Of a stretch of DNA of 64,000 nucleotides, positions 19,971 to 32,166 are shown one piece after another; the first letter of the stretch is position 1; each line of letters opens with the position of its first letter. Source of the stretch: Bryopsis sp. KO-2023. Lineage: Eukaryota; Chlorophyta; Ulvophyceae; Bryopsidales; Bryopsidaceae. The stretch spans positions 310,001 through 374,000 of the forward strand of contig BSYQ01000015.1 of the NCBI GenBank assembly GCA_030272585.1. Reading direction: 5' to 3'. The translations under genes and the position numbers were made by a program. The notes under the pieces are model-generated. The model searched no databases. It was not told the DNA's origin and was given only the letters and a program-made list of their open reading frames with translations.

Positions 19971-21090
19971 GCTTCTCAGGCCGGATCCTTGAAATGAATT
20001 GAGAAATTACGTCCCTCGCGCGAAACGTTCTCTTTTGTCTTGCCCTGTTGGATCGGTATGCGTTGGAGAGTCGCTTTGATGAGGGGAATGTGTGGTGAAG
20101 AACGCCGATTGAGGATAATCCGATGTGCCGCGAAATCTGGGCAAACTTCGCACAGCCTTTTCATGGGGCTGCTTGGTGTCAAATCCTTCCACACGACCGC
20201 TTGGTTGGCGTTGGACAGCTGCCAGCACAGCATATGACCGCCTGTCACTCCGTTCAGCGATAGATTGAATGCTAAACGTCCAAAAATGAACATCCTGGTT
20301 TTCTTCTAAATATCTTCTTACACTATGGCAGACATACAACACACCCAAACCCCAGCCCAGGATGTTTCCTTTGATAAAAATCTCAACATGTATCAAAGTC
20401 CTGAATATGTGTGTTAAACCCAACACCTGCAAAAACTGGAATGATGGCAGTGGTGGTTTGGATCGAGGGACACCAACAGCTCCAAGGAGAGCATCAAGGA
20501 TTAGTGTCTAAAATTGGAAAAAAAGGATAACCTTCTCAAGATTGCCTTCTTTTGTAAAAGTAACCTTCCAACTCACACAGAGGACACGCAACCGAGCTCT
20601 TCAAATCCCTCCCAAGAATTGAACCACCAAATACAAAGAATCATACAGATTTTCCCCCAACCTAACTCCAGAAAATCAGCCCTTTCCTCCAACTTCACAT
20701 CCCCCCTCCCTGCCTCCCCCCAAAAATCGTGCATGACAACAGCATTTGGAAAAATTGGATCATCCAGAGTCCGACAAAAACACCAAAATGTCGATGATCC
20801 TCAAACCAACCCCCCACCCTCCCCCCCGTCCAAAATTGAAATTAAACAACCTAAAGAAAAAAAAAAGAGAAAACAAGATGGAAACAATACTTCAAGAAAT
20901 TCGGTGGATTTTCGAATCGCAGAAATCGACTGACATACAGACAGTCAACTACCACTAAGATTTTCTTTTTGGCTCAGCACGTTTTCTTCTCATTGTTGCA
21001 AGACTTCGTAGACTGACTTGGGAAAATGGAAAAAGAACAAGCCCAAAAACAACACAAGAAAAAAGTCTTGAAACAAAAAGCGGTCATTCC
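19971..21090. other. Intergenic region, ceramide synthase promoter side
   Basis: It lies between the ceramide synthase start and the stop of the next minus-strand gene. The first 300 bases are CpG-richer, as at other gene starts here. The remainder is A/C-rich (20500-20900). No gene was recognised. Confidence 0.45.
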
Positions 21091-22920
21091 TTATCCCATG
21101 AATGACTGAGCTGTCAAATTCTCTTTTTGTCGGGCATCGACATTTTCCTCGTCAACTTCAGCATTCTCGCTATCCTCTGAGCCCTCCTCACCCGATGACT
21201 GATGATTGGAATCCCAGCCTTGGGGTGTGTTGGAATAGTGCTCGTCAGAATAAGCCGTCCCTTGATTTGCCAAACTTTCTTCCCTGAAACCTTCTCGTGC
21301 TTTGGAAACACCAACAGACAATCGTCAAAATGAATAAACTTCACCTCGTGTGTAGAATTCGGCTGATCTGCGCTGTCAAAAGTTACCCACACACATCAAA
21401 AAAGAAGATTCCAAGATGGTGGTGGTGTAGTATCCCAGATGACTGACTCACCAGCAACGATGGCGATGACAGCAAACCATGACCAGAAATTCTTTAGGAC
21501 CCCCCACGTGAATCGAGCCACTCGTTCGGACGTCGAAGTAAAGGTATCCTTGTAGCGTTTTTTAATGATCCTTGGCATCCGGCCTGGCATTCAACAAAAA
21601 AATTCATCAGTTGCACAAGCAGCTCGGCCACCCAGATGGAGCGGAGACTGCTCGTTTTGACAGAGCTCCCAATCAACAATGAATGCATGAAACGAAATCC
21701 AAAAAGAAAAACGCAAAAGACATGCAATCCCATTAAAACTAACGTGTTTCTTTTTTTCTTCTTTTCGGAATGAAAGTTGCAGACAGCATATGAACTCACC
21801 AGGCCGTCGATCCCTCGGTGCAATACTTCTCGGAGCATGTGTAACAACAGCCCTCTGGACATCTGCGCCCCATGGATTCTAAACCAAATTTCAACAGAGA
21901 ATGAAATAAGGATGCAGAGACACAACCATTTCTTGATCCCCGTAAGAGAACTAACTACTGGAACAATTACATAATTACGACTCATGCAGCAAAACCCCAA
22001 ATCAAAAACACATCAAATTTCCCCAAAATCATGACCGAAAGTTAATGATGGGTACCTTCAAAAAATGATCAGCAGTGAGAAAGAAGAGAAAAATAAAGCA
22101 AACAATTGCTTTGTTGCTGGCATGAAACTTGCTGGTCCATACCTGGGACAATTCATACACGCTATCTCGATATTCCTTTATACTCATGCTTCCGAAGGTA
22201 TCTCTGGATTCAATACTCCGACCCCCTCTGGAGCGGGGGCTGTCTGGGGGTCGATAAGAAGGATGGTGTCTTGCAAGGGGACCTGAATAATTGACGTTCT
22301 CCAAAACTGGGTCCAACTGTGACCTGAAATCCACCCCACCCAATCAAAAACAGTCAGAGCAACGAATCTATGAATTCAAACTTCAAAAAAAAAGGTGGCG
22401 GGAGTGCAAAGAAGACATTGAAAGTTGAATTCCTGTTTACCTTGGAGTGGCAAGTTGTCTGATGGGTGTGACCGGTCGGTTTCCCCATGCTAATCGGGCC
22501 GTCAAATTGGATTGGTCGACGAACGTCTGCCCACCCAACCTATTGACTCTATCGACGTTCTCTAAAGTCAACGGCGAGTGTCCAGGCATCCACCCAACCC
22601 CTACAGGAAAAAAAACAAAACCGAAAGTGAGAAATCGGGCCCACCAACGCATTCCTCCCCCTCTCCTCTCCCCCCCCCCCCCCCAAAAAAAAAAAAAAAA
22701 TCAAAAAAAGGGCTAAAAAAAGTTGGTAATTGTTATCGATTGTTCAATGCGGAATTGCGGAAAATATGGCAGTTTTGACAGGTGATGTACCTGGCTTTTG
22801 GGAATTTCCGACGTCGGAGGGATAAAGGCTGGAACCGGATGGAAGGCCAGGATCGGTCAAAAAACTGCCATTCATGGAATTCATGTAATCTCTCCCAGAG
22901 GGAGTCGGATTATCCTCCAT
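21091..22920 (-). CDS. Uncharacterised 300-aa protein with one hydrophobic segment, seven exons
   Basis: Exons (minus order): 22791-22920, 22441-22600, 22143-22323, 21800-21878, 21452-21583, 21345-21372, 21091-21283. They sum to 903 bases and all phases agree. Exon six is only 28 bases and the last intron is about 61. I do not recognise the family. Residues 1-180 are polar, rich in Pro, Ser, Asn and Arg, and probably disordered. A basic stretch (MPRIIKKRYKDTF) leads into a hydrophobic helix (WGVLKNFWSWFAVIAIVA, about residues 212-230). The tail of about 65 residues is very acidic (GEEGSEDSENAEVDEE). The layout would suit a single-pass membrane protein with a cytosolic N-terminus. The start is the first ATG after an in-frame stop; an upstream coding exon is not excluded. 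Confidence 0.6.
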
Positions 22921-24900
22921 GATTTCCGAGGGACCTCCAGAGCCTGGCCAAGCACCAGCATCCCCCTGCTGTCACAAAACGACTAAAAGTAAGAAAGCGG
23001 AAGCAAGATTTTCTCGAAAAGAATATCAGAGAAACATTTCTGACTTAAGATTTCTTTCCTGCTCAATTAGAAACAAACGCCATTAAAGAAAAAAAATTAA
23101 AAAATAATAGTTGGTAGTTGTTTCCAACTATTTTGCCCTTGTCTGAAAAAAAAAAACAGAGATCAGCAAAGCAACATGCAGTTCCTAAACAATGATCTTT
23201 CTTTCCCAATAAAGGACCTTTTCCCTCTTTTTTTTCTTTTCGATCACAAACCCATGCCCCTCAAATTATTCCAGGAAATATATATATATACTTACTCTGT
23301 CCCTGAATAACTGTCCACTTATGTTTGGGGTTACAGTTCAAGAGTGAGACATCCAATTTTTTTTTTTAATCCAGTTTTTGCTTCGTTTCTGATCTTGGAG
23401 TCACTGCATCGCAACCCCTCAATCAATGGATCTGAAATTTTGTGGGCTTCATCTACGTGTATCAGAGATGCTGCCCACAAAATTTCACATCAATTGGACG
23501 TCTCACTCATGAACTGTAACCCCAAACATAAGTGGACAGTTATTCAGGGACGGAGTAAGTATATATATATGAATCTTTTCGGTGGGGTCATATCAGTATC
23601 ACCTCTCTTTGCCAATCTTGACCTTTTGGTTCAGATGTATATCCCAAAAACTCGCTTTTACCAGTCCCCAGCTCCTGCTGGGCATCCTCCAATATTTCTG
23701 ACATGCTCTACCTATCTTTTTGCGTCCCAATACAAACACTCACATGTTATTTCAGCCTATTTGACTTTCAAGGCTAGGATTTCGTTAAGTAAGGATCCTA
23801 ACGGGTAGATATGGGCAGCGATAAACCAAGGCTCCTGTACCCCACCACAGGGACTGTTTGTTTCTCTTTTCATTAAAAATAAACAAAAAAATGTAATGTG
23901 TGGATAGGCTTCCTCCACTAGGTGTTTTTCACCTCCCTAGCATGCCCTGGATATTTTGTTGTGGAGTTGACATGCCAAGAAAGGCAAGTGTAGCCCCTCC
24001 CCAAATTTGATCAGGTGCCGTATTAGATATGGTTTCACTGCTGTAGTTTTTGTTGGGGGGGTTTGCCCTTTCTATTTTTATTTTCTTAGCAGAATTCTTT
24101 TAAGAATTGGATTAAAGGGCATTCTATGTTCTCTTTCTTTAAAGTATGCTGGCTTTGCCACAATCAGGCAAGCAAAATATCAAGGGGCCCCACTGTCGAA
24201 TATCCTTTATTTCTCGGAATGATGTCTCGGTTTGTTTTCGGCAGAAAAGGAAAAGTTCAGTTTCGAATCTCCGGCGAAGAATCACCGTTCCAATTGACCC
24301 CGTGACAAGAAACAGTCTCGAGCGAGTTTACGCGAGACTAACTGTCGCAGAGAAATTATTCACTGGTTCTTCCAGAAAAATAGGAGGTCAGACTTCTACC
24401 AGCAACAAGGACTGACAAACCCCGCATCGTCGACAGAAAACCAATCATAGCTTACGCACCGAAACCACACAGGGCCGACAGTTGCCACCCTTCCTCGAAA
24501 CAAAGAAGTGTCGGTGGGCAAGCCAGGGAACCGCTTCCAGCAAGACTGATCGTCATGGGGACGTGACTGATATAACGGACGCGCATTCAACAGTCATTTG
24601 TTTTGCTGACGACAGTTACAACCAGAAGGTTCTGTGGCTGGCGGCGCGGTGGTACGATTTGCAAGAAAAACGTTTAATCATTTGTTTGATTTGCCAGCTG
24701 ATTTCCTTGTTTCATTTCTCTAAATGCTGCTTCTGTAGTCTGTAGAATTAAGAAAATCTCGCAACTTCTGGAACATCGAATCTTTTTTGTAAAGAAAAAG
24801 AATTACAGCTCCGATCCGTGCGCACCGGAATGTCACACGAAAACTACAAACAATGAATGGCTACCTCCTCCCCACTAATTATAAAAAAACCAAAAGAAAG
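22921..24900. other. Region without a supported gene; contains a MITE
   Basis: Apart from the inverted-repeat element at 23291-23559 the region is T-rich with no recognised exon. A CpG-richer patch at about 24230-24650 looks like the gene-start sequence seen elsewhere in this window and could be promoter or a 5' untranslated exon of the 300-aa protein gene. Confidence 0.4.
23291..23559. mobile_element. Stowaway-like MITE (Tc1/mariner type) with 67-bp inverted ends
   Basis: The left arm at 23291-23357 starts CTTACTCTGTCCCTGAATAA. It pairs almost perfectly with the right arm at 23493-23559, which ends ...CAGGGACGGAGTAAG. An inner pair (aaattttgtgggc with gcccacaaaattt) extends the foldback, so most of the 269 bp can form one hairpin. 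Both ends abut (TA)n, which fits a TA target-site duplication. The start CTNACTC(T/C)GTCCC resembles the plant Stowaway terminus CTCCCTCCGT. No transposase is encoded. Confidence 0.88.
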
Positions 24901-27858
24901 TTACGCATTCTCAGCACTTTTTTCGACATTGCTCTCCCTCAGTCCACTGGCTCCTGCTTCGAATTCCCCAACCAAGCTTTCCACCCGACCTTGGATCCCA
25001 CGTTTCAAGGAAACCTCCGATTTGGGCGTTTCAACATCGCCAACTGGATCTTTTCCATTCACTTTCACATCGGAATCCACCATGCTCTTGTCATCCGCAC
25101 CAGACACCCCCTCATCATTAGTCACAGTTGATTCATTGTTCACAGTCGAGTTCAAAACCGCTTCCGGAACATCCCCCTCATGGTCCCCAACCTTCCGTGA
25201 ATCTTCATCCACAAAACCAACAGCAGGGTTCCCATTCACTGGCCGATTTTCCTCATCGGGGGGTGAACTTCCCCCAAACCACCCCCCGAAAACACCTGTC
25301 TTTCCAGCCGCCTCTTCGTTTTCGGTGCTTGCAAAATGCATGTCGGATATTTTCTCAAATTCGCTCACTTCGTCGTCCCCTTCGCTCCCTCCCGACGGAT
25401 GAGGATCACAATGAATGGGCAAAGCTAAACAGCAAGTGTGGCGCCCCCCAGCAGAAATGGAGATCACTCTCCATCGGCTGTGGCCACCGGGGAGGATGAC
25501 CTCGGTGGGTGAATGCTTTGTTTTCAGAGATCCATTCCCCATTCGGCCAAACGATCCTCTACCCCAAATGAACACCCGGCCGGTGTCAGTCAACACTGCT
25601 GTGTGAGTTCCCCCAGCAGAGCCTTGTACTATTCTGTGGCCTTCCAATGCTGAAAAAAAAAACAGACAAGTAAAAAGTCATTCATTCCCCCTTTTCGAAA
25701 AAGGACGAAAAACAAAAATTAAGAAAGCGCTTGTGGATATGGAGAACTTTGAATATTTGATTCAATGAATCATAGCCATTATATTTGCACGTGACATAAT
25801 AATGCAAAAGAGATCAGGTGTCCAAGTGTTTGGGATAATGACTTCAATATCCATAAGGAAGCTGCAAAAAAATGGAGTAATTTTCTTACCAAGAACTTTT
25901 TGTGGTCGAAGCCGGCTGGATCCAGTCACATCGCCGAGGCCAAGACGGCCATATTCACCTCGACCCCAAACATACACTCCACCTGAAGATAAAAATATAC
26001 AAACCATGAGGAAAAAATGGAGGAAAACTCATCCATTAGCACGCAAGTTTACTCACGACGAATTTACCAACAAAACAAAAACAGCCACACTAAAAATTAT
26101 GCCTGTGCATCTTTTACCAGGTAGCATTCTTTGGGAGCTTCAAATTATTGGTCCCCATATATATATTGTGTGTGTTGATGCTGAGTCTGCCAAGGGATTT
26201 TCACTTCAGAGGCAAAAATCCTAAAATTACAGTTGCCTAGATGGTATGCTCCCCCCAAAAAAAAACAAGCACCTATCCACTCACCCCCCCCCCTCCTCTT
26301 TTTTTTCTTTTCACATACCTTCTCTACACAATGCAAGGGAGTGCCAACCCCCTGCCGAGATATCGGATATTTGTACATCATCCAAATCCACGACCTTGTC
26401 CGGGGAAGTCCTGTAAGTCGTGCCGCCATTCCCTAACTGGCCGTAGTCGTTCGTTCCCCAAGTGATTACGCGTCCTTCTCGAGTCAATGCAAGATTATGG
26501 AAAGCACCACAAGCTATCTGTAGGATTGCATCACCAAAAAACCACAGAACGTGTGTTGGGAAAAAAAATGCCAAGCAAAAACACCGCCCACGAACAAAAA
26601 ATTATCCCTGAAACCCTCCCCACTCGAACAACATAAATTATGAAAAATGTACAGATTTTCCCCACCCCAAAATTACGTATTCATGCACGTTGAAATTTGG
26701 CTGCAACTTGGTCAAAAAACGCACCTGGGCGATTCCCTGGGCCCCTTCCACTTTCTTGGGTTTTCTTTCGATTTTGAGGGAAAATTCCCCCCAGCGTTCG
26801 CCCCAAGTGTAAACATCTCCATCGTAAGTGAGCGCCAACGAGTGCATTCCCCCACAAGCCACTTGCTTCACTCTCAATTGTGGAACGCAAGGGACCGGCG
26901 TCATTATATCCCGGGTATCGGCATCAACCCCACATTGGACATACTCGTTCCCACCCCATGCATACACTTTGCCAGCCTTTGATTTTCGGAAAAGAAACAA
27001 ACACAACACACCGTTAAAAAGAGCTGAGATGTTATTCTCATGTAACTAGAATATTGAGCCTTTTCTGATGCCAATGTACCAAGAATTGTGGTGTGAATTA
27101 GTGGGAACCAAAAAAGGTGACTTAAAAAAAAATAGAAATCCCCTTTTGGCCTTGTACAAACATCACTGAATGTAGGTTGGATTCAAAACTCGAAAAAAAA
27201 TCTGTGCCGAACAAGAAACAGAAAACGATGGTAACATGTTTTTTTATTTTTTGCCACATGTTGGTCAAAATTAATCAAAATTCTAGTTTGCTAAGGCAGG
27301 GACTGATAAAATATGGTAATGGAAAAAACTTTCATGAACATATCTATATCATGACCTAATTCTGGCTGATAAAGAATATTCTCTGTTGACCCGAAGTTCA
27401 GCAACCACCCTGACAGCTTTTCTTCTGAACTTCTTTCTTTCACTCACCTGGTCCAACACCAAGGTGTGCCATCCTCCCACGGCTGCTTGAACCACCTTCA
27501 CTCCTCTCAACGCCGAAACTTTCTTTGGTTTACGCTTCCGCCCCTTATCGCAGTGCCCAAGAGTCCCTCTATCATTCCACCCCCACGACCAAACGGGACC
27601 ATCAGCGGCCACGGCGAGCGACATCCGACTTCCACACACCAGAGACGTTCGTCCCGGCTCCCGTCCACGTATTCGCGATCCCAACAAGGCTTCGACAACT
27701 CGCGGCTGGGCAACGAACTCCTCCCCGTCGTCGAATCCCAGCTGTCCGTCCTCGTTCGCGCCCCAGCCAAAAACAACGCATTCTATGGGGGGATCCAGAG
27801 CGTACTGGGGCGCATCTTTTGTCAAGGCCCCCACGCACGACGCTTGACGGGCCAACAT
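24901..27858 (-). CDS. RCC1-repeat beta-propeller protein, 567 aa, five exons
   Basis: Exons (minus order): 27448-27858, 26725-26976, 26319-26517, 25890-25982, 24901-25649. They sum to 1704 bases and all phases agree. Seven RCC1 blades are recognisable by their WG signatures: WGANEDGQLG, WGWNDRGTLG, WGGNEYVQCG, WGERWGEFSL, WGTNDYGQLG, WGRGEYGRLG and WGRGSFGRMG, each with a matching GGxHxLAL strand. This predicts a complete seven-bladed propeller over about residues 25-400. The remaining 165 residues are acidic and rich in Ser, Gly, Asp and Glu, without a recognised domain. RCC1 folds serve as Ran exchange factors, UVR8-type photoreceptors or ubiquitin-related scaffolds. None of these can be assigned: the blades do not show a clear UVR8 tryptophan triad, and there is no nuclear RCC1 N-terminal tail. 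Confidence 0.9.
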
Positions 27859-28230
27859 CCCCCAAGGCTTCTCCGTGGGGTGACGACTTAGGACTGGATG
27901 GAAACTATTGCGTCTCTACACTGTGTTTGGATCTCTCCGCGTCCTGAAGCAGATATATTGAGACCCTGACGAAGGCTGTGTTGCTCAGCCCTTCTCCGCG
28001 TGCTTGGCCTAACTGCGTCGTCGATTCGTCCATTGCGCAACCAAGTTCAAGAAACGCAAACAGCAAAAATGCGACCATTCCACCATTACGGTGCATCACG
28101 ATAAGCGTCACGAAAACGTGACGCATCATCACGCCTTTCTCCGAGTCCAGAAACTAGTAAAACAAAACTTGAACTGGACGCTGTGTTGGTGGATGGTTGG
28201 CCCTGCTTCCAAGGGGGATAAACGTCGACA
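27859..28230. promoter_or_regulatory. Divergent intergenic region, RCC1 gene / uL11m
   Basis: The two start codons are only 372 bp apart on opposite strands, so a shared bidirectional promoter is likely. The region contains an imperfect palindrome around the repeated acgtgacgcatcatcacg/gcatcacgataagcgtcacg strings (28090-28130), which could be a binding site for a dimeric factor such as a bZIP protein. This is inference. Confidence 0.5.
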
Positions 28231-29640
28231 ATGGCTTCGCGGGAAATCAAAACTACGATTCGTTTGTTAATCAAAGCTGGACAGGCGAAACCTGCGCCGC
28301 CTGTGGGACCGTCGCTCGGTCAGGCGGGCTTGAATATCATGCAGTTTTGCAAGGACTTCAACGCCAAAACTGCGAACTTCAAGGTATGCCGACAACTCGG
28401 AATTGGGAATGCAGTCATTCTCAGTTTGCTCTTTTTGGGGGGCCTGATTTCAGGGAAACAGGTGCTATTTTGTCTTGAATGTGGACGCTTTTCATTCCTG
28501 ACGGACGTCAGCGGTTTCAAACTTTTTCTGGTTGTCTACCATTGTCATTTTCATTTACGAAAAGTGATCATGAAGTGTTGAATGTCAGAGGGTTGAAACA
28601 AGCACAACTGCTGAAGGCCCCAATTAATGAGGAATTGATTGAGAAGGGGTTGTTTTCGCCCCCTTTTAAATTGCGGTTGAACTCAGGCCACATCATTCCT
28701 GATGATTTTCACAACATGATTCTTCTGCAGCCCGAAGTTCCTATTCCAGTGTTGATAACAGCCTACACCGACAGATCCTTCGATTATGTAAGTCAGTCAT
28801 ACAGTCCTTGCCATTTCTTACGTGTATGATTAAACTTGCAGAGAGTTTCTTCATTCCAAAAATCGTTGAATTGATTATTTGTTAGTTTAGCAGGAAAATT
28901 TTCCGCTTTCCAGAAACTGCAAATCGTTTGATAATGTCAGCTATGCGGTTTGATTTCAATAATTTGATGGTTTGTCATTCAGAGCATGAAATCTCCACCG
29001 ACATCCTACTTTCTGAAAAAAGCGGCTGGTTTGGAAAAGGGGGTTGGGAAGGCTGGTCATGAGGTAGCCGGAACGGTGTCCCTGAAACACATTTATGAAA
29101 TCGCTAAGGTGCGCACCAGGGCTTCTTGTGAAAGAGAATTTGTTTGATCCATCGCACAATTTAAATATTGCCGAGGTGTCAGATATATACATTTTCTCAG
29201 TGTGATTTCCCCTGGCTGCTCCATTGTTGTTGGAGAAACTTTTTTTTGCTTCTGCCGGGTGGGTTCCCAATTTTTTTTTTTCCAAGAATTAGTACTTGGA
29301 AAAGAAACCCAAGGCTTCTGGGGGGCTACGTTGGATTCTCTTTTTCTTGATTGATTTTTGCATCATTTTTGAATGTCGTCCTTTTCCTGCAGGGTCAAAT
29401 ACAGTTTTAAGAAAGTTACCAAAAATATGTGGTGCAGTCTGCCCGATGTAGATTAAACATTGATTCGTATGTATACGGGAGAATTTTGTTTCTCTGTGAA
29501 TGTCAGTGTTTTTTTTTACTGCCCAGGTCAAACAAGCTGATGATCCTCGATTAAGCCTGGAATCCATTTGCAAGACAATAATGGCCCAATGTCGGAGCAT
29601 GGGAATTACAGTGGTGGCAAAGCCAGAGGAACCATCATAG
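28231..29640 (+). CDS. MRPL11: Mitochondrial large-subunit ribosomal protein uL11m, 149 aa, four exons
   Basis: Exons 28231-28383, 28731-28787, 28983-29108 and 29527-29640 sum to 450 bases, all phase 0. The protein has the full uL11 plan. The N-terminal domain begins [31 protein letters not shown] with the proline-rich helix that contacts the translational GTPase centre. The linker [21 protein letters not shown] follows, then the RNA-binding C-terminal domain ([13 protein letters not shown]...[16 protein letters not shown]). The KPEVPIP linker and the C-terminus resemble mitochondrial rather than plastid or cytosolic L11. No separate cleavable presequence is seen, as is common for this protein. 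Confidence 0.94.
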
Positions 29641-30514
29641 CATTTGTCAATAGGAATCATAATTTTTAATATTATTGTGGGTTTCTTTCATTGGGGTTTT
29701 TAATTTACTTGTGAGGGGCTATAGCGACAGCAGAGAGTAAGGGGGAGGGGGGAACTTTTTTGTTGCTTTTCGAAGGATATCGGTGGATTAAAAACAAAAA
29801 AACAAGGGGATAAAAAAAGAGAAATATAGGTTTGGACTATGTAATGGAACTTTGCAGAGATGCATTTGAAAATCCACCAAGAGTGTTGAAGCAAACTCAT
29901 AAATACAGTTTTTCTCACTTTTTTTTTTTTCCGAGAGGAAGGAAAATGGACGAATCGTGTGAATTGTTCTTGGAAGAACGATTTTTTCTTTGGGTAAAAA
30001 AGAGCACGATTGAGAATTCCCAATCGTGCGTCTGTGTGGGTTGGATGTGAGGAGTCCTCACTGAGGACTCATCCAAAGTTATATCTCAGAAGTTTCTGAG
30101 ATGAATCAGCTTCCCAACGTTGTGTCCAACGCTTGCCCGCTTCCTCGTTTTCTTCGCTTCTTCGTGTGTAATCATGATTTGATTTGATTTTCTTCGCCAG
30201 TCAGTGAGACATTTTGCCTGACGCGTCAGCATGATGTGGCATCTCAACAGAAAACGTGAACGCCGTATGTACTGGTTTGTACTGGAGTGAAAGAGGCAGT
30301 ACTGCTTCCCAGAACAGGTACAAAACCAACACGAGCCGAAAGCAAACTGGCTAATTGCTCGACGCCTGCAAGGAAAGTCTTGGTAGGTATGGCGTTGCGC
30401 TCACCTGCCCACAGCTTTTTGTATCTACCATCGAATCGGTAGACGCCAGTGCATTTCTTGGGGTTGTTTCATATCGGCGTATCTCTAACAAGGCTTGATT
30501 TTTCGTAGACAAAC
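29641..30514. other. Intergenic region with a cluster of three hairpins
   Basis: This holds the 3' untranslated region of uL11m and the promoter side of the secreted-protein gene. Three inverted repeats lie within 100 bp (see the separate entry at 30004-30101). No further gene was seen. Confidence 0.5.
30004..30101. repeat. Three consecutive inverted repeats
   Basis: gcacgattg (30004-30012) pairs with caatcgtgc (30021-30029). gagtcctca (30052-30060) pairs with tgaggactc (30062-30070), extended by outer arms ttggat (30041-30046) and atccaa (30071-30076). tctcagaa (30084-30091) pairs with ttctgaga (30094-30101). All three stems are perfect over 8-9 bp. They could be RNA hairpins in an untranslated region or operator-like DNA sites. 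Confidence 0.7.
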
Positions 30515-32166
30515 ATGGCACTCAACGCCTTCGCTTTCGTCTTGCTGCTTGCTCTGCCCGGGGCTTTTGGAACATACTGCTCGCCAGCCGGTTCCCCTTG
30601 CTCTTCCTTTGGTGCACCTTGCTGTGGAAAATGTTTCCAGTATAAATGCGTCGACCCCACCCCTGCCCCAACTGTTCCAGTATTTCCGCCACGTCCAGTT
30701 TGCCTTCCTGGTGATGGCTTTGGTTGCAGGTAAGTCCACCACTGTCAGCTGTTGACGAGGAATACGTAGCGCAGCGTTGCTTTTTCTTCTGACCCTGATT
30801 GTCGTCGTAACGCATTTGTTCCTTTGCATTTATCGCAGCGGCCAGCCCTTCGTTCCTTGCTGTAATGGCGGCTCCTGCGTGAACAACAGATGTATCGTGG
30901 GCGTTCCCGTTCCAACCCCAACGCCACTTCCTCCAGTCGTCCCCATCCCAACGCCTGTTCCTCCGGTCGTCCCCATCCCAACGCCGGTCCCTCCGGTCGT
31001 CCCCATCCCAACGCCTGCTCCTCCGGTCGTCCCCACCCCAACACCAGCTCCTCCAGTCGATTTCACCAACTGCCAGTGCAAAAAACCAGCAAGCCTTACC
31101 TTGAGGTACGGAAATTCGCGCCGCTACGCACACATGCAATTTTTATGTTGTGGGTCGATGCCGATCCGATCATGGCCTTTCCCATCCATACTCTGCGTAA
31201 CTGAAGCTGACGTGTCCTATCCTCTGGCCAACGCTGAATTCAAACCTTCCCAAACTGTGGATAAATGAGGAATGGGTAGAAGATAGTGAATTTAAAATAT
31301 TTGGATCCATTGCATATTTACAAACCTTGAGGTCTGTCATAGAGAGGTGGTTACAGAAACACATGGGTTGTCCAGCCGAGCTGAATTAAGCCAACAATCG
31401 ACTGGAAGAGCCACATTCTGTTGGGTTCGTGCAATAGTTAGGTCTATTTATTGGGTGTTGCTGATCGAGGGATATGTTGACATTGCCTGTGCAGGTACAT
31501 TGGTTCTGGGTCAATCACTGTGGATCTCACCGGTGCCGGTGGCGGGAGCAAGAAGAAAAAGTCCAAGAAGTCTAAGAAAAAGAGCAGTAAGAAATCTGCT
31601 CGCAGGCTTTTCCCGCTCCCAGCAGGCAGTTCAGGCATTATCACCGTGAACTCTGGTGAGACCTTCACTGTCCTGGGGCCCTTCAAATCTTCCACCACCG
31701 TTGGGAATGCCGAGATCCACACCAGTTGCTCTGATGCTCTTGGAATTGGCCAGGTGCGTGTCAACTATTTATGGACCTGACAACCATCACGTTTGCTGTA
31801 TATGATATGTCTCTGCAACATTATCAAAATGATCAATAATATCCCACTGAGATTTTGGAGTTACTCTATAAGACTATATATTGATCTATTCAGTTCCTAG
31901 ACTTCAGCTTCACCCCATTTAATTTCGGTCGATTTGTTAGCAAAAACTAATTCCTCGCCCCTTCCCCTTCCCCCAAGAAACCTGCCTTAATTAATTTAAA
32001 AATATTAAAAATTATCAAAATGAAAATATATCTGTGAGGCTTATGTTGTGTGCATTCTTTTTTGCAGACTTTCTGTGGTACTTTCGAGCTTGTTGCTGGA
32101 ACGAATGACCAGGGGACTTCACTCTGTCCCGAGACTGAACAGCAAAGGAAGGGCAAGTGCTTCTAA
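30515..32166 (+). CDS. Secreted cysteine-rich protein with Pro-rich linker and C-terminal DUF domain, 279 aa, four exons
   Basis: Exons 30515-30729, 30839-31105, 31495-31753 and 32068-32166 sum to 840 bases and phases agree. A clear signal peptide (ALNAFAFVLLLALPGAFG) is followed by two small modules with CC-containing frameworks (C-x5-C-x6-CC-x2-C-x4-C and C-x7-C-x7-CC-x4-C-x4-C), like inhibitor-cystine-knot or chitin-binding-type folds. Next comes a repeated linker (TPVPPVVPIP), then a C-terminal domain beginning CQCKKPASLTLRY and ending GTFELV...SLCPE. That domain resembles the 'KPxSLTLRYTG' secreted domain of unknown function found in many algae and bacteria. A 15-20 residue Lys/Ser tract (KKKKSKKSKKKSSKKS) interrupts it near its start. 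An extracellular or wall-associated role is likely; binding target unknown. Confidence 0.82.
30935..31055 (+). repeat. 30-bp coding repeat, Pro-rich linker
   Basis: The unit cctccggtcgtccccatccc plus aacgcc(t/g)(g/c)(t/c) is repeated about four times and encodes TPVPPVVPIP. The period is a multiple of three, so linker length can vary without frameshift. Confidence 0.85.

Noticed and set aside
28479..28730. Open frame continuing upstream of the second uL11m exon ([20 protein letters not shown]...)
   Set aside because: Joining it would insert about 50 residues into a conserved position of uL11; the acceptor TTCTGCAG at 28730 gives the standard protein length and sequence.
30745..31139. Minus-strand frames rich in repeated GWGRPEEQAL or WDGDDRR units
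   Set aside because: They are antisense translations of the Pro-rich linker repeat of the secreted protein.
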